Source: Eleginops maclovinus (Eukaryota; Chordata; Actinopteri; Perciformes; Eleginopidae). Taken from it: 64,000 nucleotides of DNA. Location of the stretch: assembly GCF_036324505.1 (NCBI RefSeq), contig NC_086368.1, positions 17,907,878 through 17,971,877 of the forward strand, read 5' to 3'. Below are positions 53,816 to 64,000 of the stretch, in pieces; position 1 is the stretch's first letter; each line of letters begins with the position of its first letter. Below the pieces are notes generated by a model. That model was not told the origin of the DNA. It did not search any database and saw only the letters and a program-made list of their open reading frames with translations. Made by a program: the position numbers and the translations under genes.

Positions 53816-56800
53816 TAACATTTAAAGTAGTTTGTCCGCTTCCTTTACAATATATGTTTCTCTTCAGTCTTTCAGTCTCTACTCTCCACATGTATTAGGG
53901 ACACTAGAGTCGAAGACATAGCGAAAGTGATTGTGGAGCTGTGTGTGTAACGCTAGCGGAAGTTTGACAGCTAGCAGGTGTCGGTGTGTTGTGTTGTAAA
54001 GTTATCGACTGCAGGGAAAATAATTGTTAGCATTAACGAGTGTGTTTCACCAAAGGATCTTTATATGCTGTTTAAACAGAGAGTGTGTGGATGAATGTTA
54101 CTTACGTTCACGAAGAGCCATTAGTGGTTACATTTCTTTAACTTGTATTCATGCAGCTCATTGTGCTTTGAACCCGCGTCTTACAACCCCCTCACGTTTA
54201 TATTTGTTATGTTTTGTTTCCTGATGAGCGAGAATACAGCTACATGAAAACACATTTGCATGGGAGAATCAGGATTTTGTGCACGTGTATACGTGACGCG
54301 TTCATGAGCCTTTTGAACTGCATTATGTGTGTTGTGTTTTCAAGCTGACTTGCAGCAGTGGCGTGCACACACACGGTGAGGGTCAGGGGAGCAGACACAA
54401 ACAATTGACATACCTGTGGATCATGCTGCTTTACGAGAGCCAAACAAAGCATTTGGCAAAGTCTGCATGTAAGAATACTTCTAGTATTATTACTACTTTC
54501 CTTTCACACTGAATGTAGTATACTGGAGACCCCGCCCACTCATCACCTAATTGTATGTTCATTAGATTTGCTAACTGCACCATTTACATTTTTTTCAAAA
54601 TTGGTAGTTAAATTTAAGTCACACATGTAAGCTGCATATTCCCTAAAGTTGGAAAACTAAATATCCTGTAAGTTTTAAAACGATACTTAGTTAACTTTGC
54701 CCCTGCAGGCTGCCTGTGGGGACCTCCAACTACAAATTGCTTTCGGTATCATTTGTACAAAATGACTAATGACCTGAGACAGTTATATAGTGTTATACAT
54801 TTAAATGTTGACATGACTATACCCTGTTTTTCCACACGCTAAGTTTAACGAGCCTTTGTTGTTGAATTCTGAGTGTGAACTTTATCTCCCCTTGATATGC
54901 ATAGAAGCAGATGTGGCCACAGTGTTGATTACAGTTACATTTACTTCCCAGTGACGTTCATTCCTATCTTCACTTTGTGAAATAAAGAACCCTTTGTATG
55001 CTTTTATCATTTACAAGCTATTCACAACGACACTACTGCATAACCTTTTGCATAACCATGTTCCAAATTCTCATGATTAAATAGTCACAAATTAGCATGT
55101 AGTTGGAACTGAAGGCTAATGGCAGGATTAAAAAGGAGGCCAGTTGAATAAGTTCGCTAGTTTCTTATGATAGCGAGTGGATTGTTAAAACATCCCTGGC
55201 CCGAGACTTATTTAACTTACTGTCGACCTCTTGGCTGTGACAAATTAGTACCCACAGATCCAAACAAGATACGGCCATATCCCTGCAGCGCTTTTTTCAG
55301 TGATGAACAAAACGGCTCAGTCATGAACGACGTTTTCATTCCATGTGGGCAACGTATAGTGGTTAATGTTGTCTTGGCAGCTCTTGCCAAAAATGTATTT
55401 TCTTTTAAGAGACTTCCTCAGCATTTCACAAAAAAAAAGTTATTGAATGCAAAAGCTGATGGTTAGATGAGGGTCAAGTGTGATGGTCTCTTCAGGAGGA
55501 GATGCCTCTTTTTTTAAAGCTTACTTTTGATAGCAAGTTTGATGGATATATGAGTCATTTTGGAGCGTGTATGTGGTGAGGGGGTAAGATTTGTTGTGCA
55601 GATAGAAAATAAAAGCAGCTTGTGACTGAGGATAAGTCATGTGTGGAATTACCCGGATAAGTTCTCAACAGGACCAAAATAAAAAGCTGAATAGGACGGT
55701 CTCTTTTCAGATGATATGCAAGTTAATTGATTCCTGAGGGCAAATAAGCATAACAATTACCTTGAAGCCATCAAGAAAAAGATAAGAATTCAAGTTATAT
55801 GTTTGAAAAGAGTTTGTGTTTGTCAAAAAGCCTATATAAAATATTCCAGCTGACTTGTGTATGTTGTCAATCTTTATTTAAGATGGGATATCTGTTAATG
55901 TTTTAAGAAAAAGCAAATATTTTGACTGTAGTAATCTCTCTCACAGTAAATCAGACCTGATATTCAGCTGTGAGCACTGGCACTGTGTAAACATGACTGA
56001 GCAACGCAGGGATTCCTGATGTTGCTCTTTATCATTACATTAGCTTCATACAGTTTTCAGTCCCTCTAGAGGATAAAATGTTTTCAGTCATTAATCAGGT
56101 TTATAATATCTACTTTAAGCCTAGGCTTTTACTTTATATCTATAATACCACAGATGCATGGTTAGCGGTCACTACATGAAGCTTTTAGAGATGTGTGTCG
56201 TATATCAAAGGAGCAATTGGTTACATGGAGACACTGATCATTTAAATTTGTGTCCCATTTGCACCCCTATTTGTGCCTTAAAGATATGTTCCCTCTGACT
56301 CTTTTTATAATTACAGTCTCCAGATTTGAACTGAATTGAAAATCAATGAAAGCCAAGGAACAAATGTAGATGAGACTTCATTGCTAAAGAAATAGTTATA
56401 TATTGTGACTTTACCATTTCATGTTTGCTTTCTTTGAATATATATATGAATGCTCAGGATGTCAAAATAATTAAGGCTGCAAATATTTTAAATTAAGGGT
56501 TCTCTTCTTCTTCTTCTTCTTCTTCTTCTTCTTCTTCTTCTTCTTCTTCTTCTTCTTCTTCTTCTTCGATTCGGAACCTGATATAATTGACACCAAGTTA
56601 ATCAAAGCAAGCTTTAATTTCCTTCCTAACCTTGACATCGCTTAAAAATGGGCCTCTATGTTGTTGATCCCTATCAATAGCGGATTTGTATTTTTCTTGT
56701 CAAAGTTGCTCACAATGTATTGCATATTTATTTTATGTTTCTTCTTCAAGGTCTTACAGCACATAGGTGAAGGTTTTCACTTGCAGACCTAAAGTACTAC

Positions 56801-57990
56801 ACAGGTAAAACGGTTTGTAATGCTCAGTGTAGCACAGGATAAAGGTCTTTGTAAAACTGTGTGTGTGCAGTTGATTCATCACTAAAACTAAACGTTGCAA
56901 ACTGACCATGATAACATTGTGTTGATAGGCAAACTCCCACATGGTCATGGGGGAAGTCCATTGTCCTCGGTGCGCTGACCTTACAGCTCTGTGTGTGTGT
57001 TCGGTGCTTTACTCACCAGCCTGGTTGGCCTATTAACTGATTGAAGACTTTTGCAGATTTTCCTATCTGCCTACACAATTTTTAAACTGTTGCAAAATCA
57101 TTTGGATGGACTTTCCCATCACTCTATCAACAGTGGGACGTTTGTACGGGAAGCTCAATGGCCCTGGGCATAGTGCAAAGTCTACACTTCACCAGTACTG
57201 ATGATTACGCTAGTTACAACATTACTGCACCACACAACCAGCTCTCAGGGAGACTTTAAAACGGCTGCAGAAGGAGACATTGCTCAGGAATTGATTGTTT
57301 ATTTATATTGTCTTTGGAGATTTGTGTAAGTTTAAATGTTATATTAACTATTTTTTAACATTCATAGTGTTCACATTATTCATCTGCATTAGTTTTTGTT
57401 ACTTTCAAGTGTTGTATACATCTGTAGATTTTTGACACTATCTGCATGTATGCATGGTAAAACATTTCACTGGGACTTAATTTCTCAGTTGTTCCTTTTT
57501 ACTATGTGGCTCATAAGACAGCTACTAAATGGTTGCATTTAGTTTCTGAAGATATTGATTCCAAACTATTTTGATAATAGATTGTTTCACTTGCAACTTA
57601 ACAGTTCTAGCCTTTTAAGTTGTGATGATGTTAACATTGTTGAGTTTTAGGCTGTTTGTACAATACATAACATTGGGCTATGGGTAATTATTATAGGAAA
57701 TTATAATAGGCATCTTTCAGATTTTTTTTGCTGAAATTTTACACAATACGATTTCGGTCTTAGTGGACTCAGATGATTAAGTTAATCTAATCAATTGGTC
57801 ATGGAAATCATATGAGTGTTCATCAACAAAAAATGTCTTTAGTCAAGGACAGTCCTACCGGTAATCATGAAAATAATTTGCATATTAATAAAAAATGCTT
57901 GATTTTGATCATGGCTTTGATATGTCCAAGTGCTTGCTGCTGCTATATAACTGACTTCATGTGATGTCTCTCATTGCTGTGTTTACACAG
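53816..57990. other. Presumed first intron of h6pd
   Basis: No coding exon recognised. A 99-codon plus-strand frame at 55167-55466 has no recognisable motif. Contains the (CTT)n array. Confidence 0.35.
56502..56567. repeat. (CTT)n microsatellite
   Basis: Trinucleotide run of about 22 units seen directly. Confidence 0.97.
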
Positions 57991-58015
57991 GAGTTTGGAC
58001 GGTTAGGACCAGACC

Positions 58016-61000
58016 ATGTTTTTGGCTGTGGTCCTGCTCCTGGTCACTCTGAGTGTCCAGGGAGGAAATGGCGAGGAGCAAGCAGAGGCACAGAGACCCG
58101 GCCATATTTCCGTGGTGATCGTGGGAGCCACAGGGGACCTGGCAAAGAGGTACCTGTGGCAGGGCTTCTTCGAGCAGTACGTTAACCAGGTCAGTGGTGG
58201 AAACAGTTTTTCCTTCTACGGCGGGGGACTGTCACCTACCAGCACCGCCACCCCGATCTTCTTTGAGATCATCAAGAATGTGTCCTGCTCAGAGAACACA
58301 TCACCAGAGCGCTGTGCTGTGCTGAAAGAGCAGTTCCTGCGGCTCGCTCAGTACCACCAGCTAAAGACCTTAGAGGACTACCAGGAACTGGCCAAGCACA
58401 TTGAGAAAGAGCTTCAACAGGAGGGAATAACAGAGGCAGGCAGGCTCTTCTACCTCTCTGTACCTGCCTTTGCATATGCGGATATTGCTGATAAGATAAA
58501 TAACAGCTGCAGGCCAACCAGCGGGGTGTGGCTGAGGGTGGTGCTGGAGAAACCTTTCGGACATGACTTCAGGAGTGCTCAGCTTCTTTCATCTCAGCTT
58601 GGGAGCTCCTTGAAGGATGAGGAAATGTTCAGAATAGACCATTACCTGGGAAAGCAAGTAGGAAAACCCTCTACATGTGTGTGCCATTAACCCATGACCC
58701 TTTAATTAAGGTGTTTTGATTTCATGGTTTATATTGTTCTGCTTTTGTGCAAAGGTGGTGGCAAAGATTCTTCCATTCAGAGTGGAGAACAAGAAGTTTT
58801 TGGATCCCATCTGGAACAAGCACCACATCGAGAGAGTTGAGATCGTCTTGAAAGAGACCCTCGATGTTAAAGGTGATTAATAATTGCATATGTTCTTGTT
58901 ACATTAGATTATGTAATAAAATGAATGCCTTCATTCATTTAAAAAATGAGACAACATCCTAACAACAATTATTATTTTATACATTTGTGTATGATACATA
59001 CAAATACTCAAAATGTTTAAAGGAGCAATTAGTAGATTGTCTGCCATTGGTCAAAATCACATCCAGTGTCACTATATTTCTTAGCCTTCCTCAACATATA
59101 TAACATCTACTTATCAAAACATACATTGTGGTTGTTTATTGAAAATTGCAATTATTATCACACTTTAAACTTTTTGTGAAACTCCAGCATTTTGTAATTT
59201 ATTTTTAAAACTTTGCACTCAAACTGTTAGATGTGAGGATTAATGCACAACAGAGTGAAACAGATTAATGTGTGTTGAGTTATTACATGCTGTGTGGTTG
59301 CAATCATTTTCTAAATAAGTCTTTTGAGATATTTGGGGGTAATGTCCTCTCTTGTTTGTTTTGTCCTGAAGGTCGTATTCCCTTCTATGACCAGTACGGG
59401 GTGATCAGAGACGTGATGCAGAACCACATGACTGAGGTCATGACTCTGCTGACCATGAGGCTTCCTGTGAATATGAGCAGCACTCAGGAGCTGCTGCAAA
59501 AAAAGCTGCAGATCTTCAGTAATCTGCTGCCTTTAGGCAAGAACCAAGCTGTGATTGGCCAGTACCAAGCGTACAAAACATCAGTGCAGCAGGAGATGAA
59601 TAAAACGAAAGATCACATCAGTCTCACACCAACATTTGCAGGTGACAGCTTTTCCTTCTAATCATTATGACTGTATGTATTGGAAAACTTAACATACAAC
59701 AAATATATTTCTGCTACTAAGTGACTATATTTGTGTCTTTCAGCTGTGTTGGCACACATCGATGAGGCTCGTTATGAAGGTGTGCCCATTCTTTTGATCT
59801 CAGGGAAGATGTTAGATGAGCGAGTGGGATACGCACGCATACTTTTTAAGAACAACATATTTTGTCTTCAAAACCAAAACAGCGTTCACTGCAAGCCCAA
59901 ACAGATCGTTTTCTACTTTGGCCATGGCCAACTTAAATATCCAGCCATTCTTGTGAGTAAGAATTTATTCAAGCCAGTTTTAATGGAACGTGAGTGGAAG
60001 GAAGTGACAGAGCATACAGATGTTGATGTTCTAGGTTTGCCTATTTCAGACTATTATGTGCAGACGCCATCAGAGAATCGAGAAGCTTATTCAGAACTTA
60101 TTTCTCACATTTTTGCTGGACGTAAGAATAGTTTCATTAGTGCTGAAAACCTGCTAGCCTCCTGGGGCTTATGGACGCCGCTGCTCAGCAGTTTAGCGGG
60201 CTCTTTCCCCCGCATCTACCCCGGGGGTGCCGACAACGGAGACATGCTGAACTTGCGTGTGGAAGGGAAAGACATTAGCTACAGCAGTGAGGTGGTGATA
60301 ATAGGTGCTGATCAGATGAGTGGCACATCAGCAAAAGATTTCCAAGTGATGCAAGGCAAGTTCCGCAGTGCTGACATGGTGTCGGCCTGGTCCGAGGAGC
60401 TGGTGGAGAGGCTGGCTGCAGACATTCATGAAGCAGCGGAGGCAGCGGTGCGTAAAGGTGGTGTTTTCCATCTTGCCCTCTCCGGTGGCTCCTCTCCTCT
60501 CGCTCTGTTCCACAGGCTGGCGCTGCACCACTTCTCTTTCCCATGGAGGGACACCCATGTGTGGATGGTGGACGAACGCTGCGTGCCTCCCACTGAACTG
60601 GAGTCCAACTTCAACAGCCTGCATGACCATCTTCTGCAGCATGTGAGGATACCTTATTACAACATCCACCCCATGCCAGTGCAGCTCAACCAGCGTCTGT
60701 GTGTGGAGGAGGACGCAGGAGCGCTGCTGTATGAGAAAGAGGTCAGAAATTTAGTCAATGGCTCCAGCTTCCACTTTGTGCTGCTGGGGGTCGGCTATGA
60801 CGGCCACACTGCCTCTCTGTTCCCGGGCAGTAAAATTTCAGAACTCGGGGACAGTCTGGTGGCCCTCACTGAGAGCCCCATCAAGCCTCATCAACGCATG
60901 AGCCTCACTTTCAGCGCCATTAACCAAGCGCGCACGGTGGCTCTGTTGGTGATGGGCAAAGGCAAGCATGAACTGATCACCCAGCTGAGCAGGGTGAAGG

Positions 61001-61089
61001 ACAACCCCGACAAGTGGCCCGTCACCGGGGTGGATCCTGCTGACGGAAAACTGGTTTGGTATATTGATTATGATGCACTTTTAGGCTAG
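58016..61089 (+). CDS. h6pd: H6pd, ER-lumenal hexose-6-phosphate dehydrogenase / 6-phosphogluconolactonase
   Basis: Four coding exons: 58016-58657, 58755-58872, 59372-59641, 59744-61089. Phases agree; 791 aa, as I recall for human H6PD. The start follows a strong acceptor at 57990 and begins a signal peptide (MFLAVVLLLVTLSVQGGNG). The dehydrogenase half carries the NADP-binding GATGDLAKR (about 37-45) and the active-site RIDHYLGK (about 206-213). The C-terminal lactonase half (about 560-791) has LALSGGSSP and VDERCVPP, typical of 6-phosphogluconolactonase. It oxidises glucose 6-phosphate in the ER lumen and supplies NADPH for 11-beta-HSD1. Asn-x-Ser/Thr sites (KNVSCSENTS, NNS) fit an ER glycoprotein. 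The last exon encodes both the end of the dehydrogenase and the whole lactonase. The next gene is tail-to-tail. Confidence 0.97.
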
Positions 61090-62640
61090 GAATCACATTC
61101 CAAACATTCAATCAGAATTTTTTTCGAGCTGCTTTTAATTTGACGACTGATTGGTGCAAAAGAAAGTATGAGCCAGCACTTAAAGGACCAGTAACTTTAC
61201 ATGGTTGAACTCAATAACCACAAATAATTACATGTACTTAATGGTAACACTTTCTATGATGGCTATTCTATTAAGCGTTTAAAAATATACTTATAATGCC
61301 CTATAATCGTCTTAATGCACTGCATTATAATAGATATTAGAACCAAGAAATATCCATAAAACTTTATTAAAAAAGAATTAAAACACATACTTTATTATTG
61401 CTTGACACTCAATGATATGTTTGTTTTGCAAGATTCATAGTATACCATACCGTTCCTTTTGTAAAACATTATAAACATTTGAAAAAGCTATATAATGTAT
61501 AACAATCATATACTTTACGGTATAATAAGCTAAACGTAAACATTATGTTTGATAATATTATTTTGATGTCAAAGTATTTTGATACTTGAAAATCAATATA
61601 AAGAACTTTATAATGTGTTATATTTATTGTATAGAGCATTATGAACACGTATGAGTGCTTATAGTTATAACGGGCTATAAGCAGATTATGAAGCATTAGT
61701 AATCAAGCATGTTTATAATTCATTTGGACATCATAGAAGGTGTTGCTGTAACATTGCAGCTGTATTTTGTAAGAATGCATGGTTATATGTGGTTAATGGG
61801 TTAAAATCTACTGCCCTTTTTATTCAAAGTTTGAACCTCATTCAAATATGTGTGTGTGGGGGTGAAATGTATACTTTTTTATATAGTTTATCTAATTATG
61901 TGTGAGGTGAAGGAAAAACACATGTTGACAGTTTACAAAGTGTAACGCTATAAACATATCTGATGTCATTAGTTTTCAATAAGTTTGGGTGCCAAAACCA
62001 ATTCTAGCTAACAGGAAGATTCATTAACTAATAATCAAGGTGGTTTCTATGATCTCAGGTGATTTTTGTGAATGTGCCAACAAGCTGTTCACTGAGTAAT
62101 CTACATTTATCAGCTGTGTGTTTTCTATTATAACTGGCAAAGAAATGTCATCAGTTAAAAACAATGAAATGTGAAAACATGTTTAAACTGGAGATAACAA
62201 CATTTGTTATTGAAATGTTTCAGGTAATTCAAAATATTTGGTGCTTCACAAATAAAAAAAATGCTCATTCCTGTTCCATTCACATTCCACTCTCAATTCA
62301 TATAAGTTTGCAATTGTTTGGAAGAATTGGGTGTGAGAGATATAAGCTGAAAGATAATAGCTGTAGTCTGTTCCTATTGCTTTTCTCTTCCTTTGAGAGA
62401 TAATGTTCAGTACTACAGAGTTCACACATCTTTATTAACTTCCTTGGATTGAGTGTGAAACAATTGTCCCTCATCAAATAAAAATCAAATTGTTTTAACG
62501 GTTGAAACAAACACCAGCTTTGTGATGTTCTTTCTGAAGTGAGCGATTGAACGTGAGAGGGATTAAGTCACTTTCCCATGGTTTAAAGTTACCAGCTGCC
62601 GGTGGCATGGAGACCACATGAAATCTTAATATGTGGAGTT
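61090..62640. other. 3' UTR of h6pd and intergenic gap
   Basis: AT-rich. Candidate AATAAA signals include one at about 62478. No gene recognised until the minus-strand stop at 62641. Confidence 0.4.
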
Positions 62641-63913
62641 TCAGATGTCAACGCGGGACAGCTGGACCGCTTTACTGCTCATTGTTTCTGCTTGGGTCCG
62701 ACACATGCTTCCTGTTAGTCAACCAGAGGCCTCCTCTCACCATGAAAAAACCTGAACAGACACAGGCAGTTGTTATTTCCTTTGAGCAGAATACTCAAAC
62801 TCAAAGTCCCACATTATTTAGAGTAAATACACTTTACCTGTACTGAAAATGGAAGCAACAGTTAGGATAAGGGACATGTAGTACAGCTCCGGGGTGGTTT
62901 TGGCCTGTGAATGTAAACCTGTATGTGAATAACTTTCATGCTGTAGTTTCTCAGCAGAATTTAATGATGATATTCAGTGTTTGTCTTACACACGCTGCTG
63001 CTGTCAGAGTCAGGATGGCAGTGCAGAGACCTTGTCCACATGTCAGAATCCCCAACACATGATAGGAGGCCCACAGGCTGTGAGGAACTGGGTCTATCAT
63101 TGTGAATACCACGGAAAAACCTGTTGATGGAGTTGAAGTCAAGTCTGTAACCATTCTTTTTTTGGCAGGTACCTGCACTTTATTTCCATTTAAAGGAACT
63201 TTAAACTTCTACTCTATTACATCTCAGAGGAGAAGTGTGTACTGTTTACTCCTTTACATTCGACTGTCAGCATTGATTATCTTTCTCATTACAATTTTTC
63301 ATAATTTCCTGTCCAGTGAAAACAATATATCTCGACATTTTCGATTTTTTTATTTGAATTTTTCTGATAAACTGAGGAATTAAGTATTTTTCTGAGTAGC
63401 AATTATTTTAATTAGCATTCCCTTTAACAGTTACAGCAGTAGTATGCTATCATAATATTAATCCATAATTATAAAGTAAAACACTGATGGGACATTTTTC
63501 TGCGGAAATCTTTTGTTGATACATTGAGTACATTTAACTGTATTCAAACATACTTTTATTCAAGGCAGATCTTGAATGCAGGATTTTTCGTGGTGTATTC
63601 CTGCAGTCTGGTATAAGGACTGCTAAGTAAAGGATCTGAGTACTTCTTCCACCACATGTGAAACAATGTGACGGGATTTACCTGCAGCAATGAAGGACAA
63701 GGCGATAGAGGCTGACAGGTTGTTCAGAAGTGGCTGCCTGCAGTATCTTGAGGATTTTGGACTTTAAAACAAAACAGGTACGATGATTAATGCACCGGTC
63801 AATTTTTTTCTCCAAATGACTTATGGTTCCATCACCTGTGACCTAGTTACCTTGCCATGACGTAGAACTGAGGAACCAGGACAACAGCTGCAAACACTGC
63901 ATTCACTATTTGA
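62641..63913 (-). CDS. Unidentified multi-pass membrane protein, 3' part (runs off the right edge)
   Basis: Five exons (-): 63851-63913, 63682-63746, 62990-63093, 62838-62904, 62641-62711 (stop TGA at 62641-62643). Every junction is GT-AG and the phases fit, with no stops across about 123 codons. The joined product is strongly hydrophobic: QIVNAVFAAVVLVPQFYVMA, then NNLSASIALSFIAAD, then YHVLGILTCGQGLCTAILTL, then PELYYMSLILTVASIFSTG, and a polar tail ending VQLSRVDI. That suggests at least four transmembrane segments and a cytosolic C-terminus. The 5' exons lie beyond the window. I do not recognise the family; a tetraspan or small transporter is possible. Tail-to-tail with h6pd, which in human is near GPR157 and SLC2A5, but neither fits what I recall of their sequences. 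Confidence 0.65.
63170..63660. repeat. Dispersed teleost repeat in an intron of the right-edge gene
   Basis: CAGGTACCTGCACTTTATTT, CTTCTACTCTATTACATCTC and the closing CTAAGTAAAGGATCTGAGTA with TTCTTCCACCAC match the family split at 7085-8280. Confidence 0.55.
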
Positions 63914-63939
63914 CTACACATGGAATAAAACGTCAGCAG

Positions 63940-63995
63940 TAAAACACCCTACGTTTTAATTAACATTAATTAGCATTAAAACGTAGGGTGTTTTA
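63940..63995. repeat. Perfect 21-bp inverted repeat at the right edge
   Basis: TAAAACACCCTACGTTTTAAT (21 bp, 63940-63960) is exactly reverse-complementary to 63975-63995, with a 14-nt loop. It lies in the intron upstream of the last visible exon and may be a small MITE tip or a larger palindrome cut by the window edge. Confidence 0.85.
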
Positions 63996-64000
63996 CATAG

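Noticed and set aside
55167..55466. 99-codon plus-strand frame upstream of h6pd
   Set aside because: No motif, no splice context, composition like the surrounding intron.

Overview
The window is nuclear DNA of a ray-finned fish, most likely a percomorph teleost. The evidence is spliced vertebrate genes with GT-AG introns, an L2-type LINE tail, long (TG)n arrays, and dispersed repeats that I recognise from percomorph genomes. The genes are those of human chromosome 1p36: TNFRSF9, DDI2/RSC1A1, ARHGEF19, CPLANE2, HSPB7, EPHA2 and H6PD. I rebuilt exons by hand from splice sites, phase continuity and recalled family sequences. No alignment or search was run.

Layout. 1-787: LINE 3' end. 1387-1498: (TG)n. 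2876-4682 (-): TNFRSF9-like receptor, 7 exons, 286 aa. 4683-8758: repeat-rich gap with nested elements, including a hAT-type element with a perfect 8-bp target duplication and a palindromic MITE. 8759-14931 (+): ddi2 (421 aa). 15684-17168 (+): RSC1A1-like exon, which can be joined in frame to ddi2. 18914-21728 (+): ephexin-family RhoGEF, arhgef19-like, 465 aa, without the usual SH3 domain. 22689-28760 (-): cplane2 (rsg1), 251 aa, whose first intron holds a complete 4.5-kb DNA transposon. 29580-30514 (-): small heat-shock protein, hspb7-like. 33450-45171 (-): epha2, 17 exons, 974 aa. 45172-57990: long gene-poor stretch with a possible non-coding first exon of h6pd. 58016-61089 (+): h6pd, 791 aa. 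62641 to the right edge (-): 3' part of an unidentified multi-pass membrane protein gene.

Two systems stand out. First, the transposon at 23954-28488 has 13-bp terminal inverted repeats, a GTCT target duplication, ten copies of a 16-bp motif near its ends, and an uninterrupted two-exon transposase-like gene (746 aa). Second, skipping one 49-nt exon joins ddi2 to the RSC1A1 reading frame. That would give a protein with an N-terminal ubiquitin-like domain, a retroviral-type aspartic protease domain and a C-terminal UBA, which is the architecture of yeast Ddi1. In this sequence the UBA part is offset by one apparent frameshift.

Functional links. Ddi2 is a proteasome-shuttle protease. Cplane2 serves ciliogenesis and planar polarity. 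EphA2 and an ephexin-family GEF, neighbours here, are a receptor class and the Rho activators such receptors are known to use. H6pd makes NADPH in the ER lumen.
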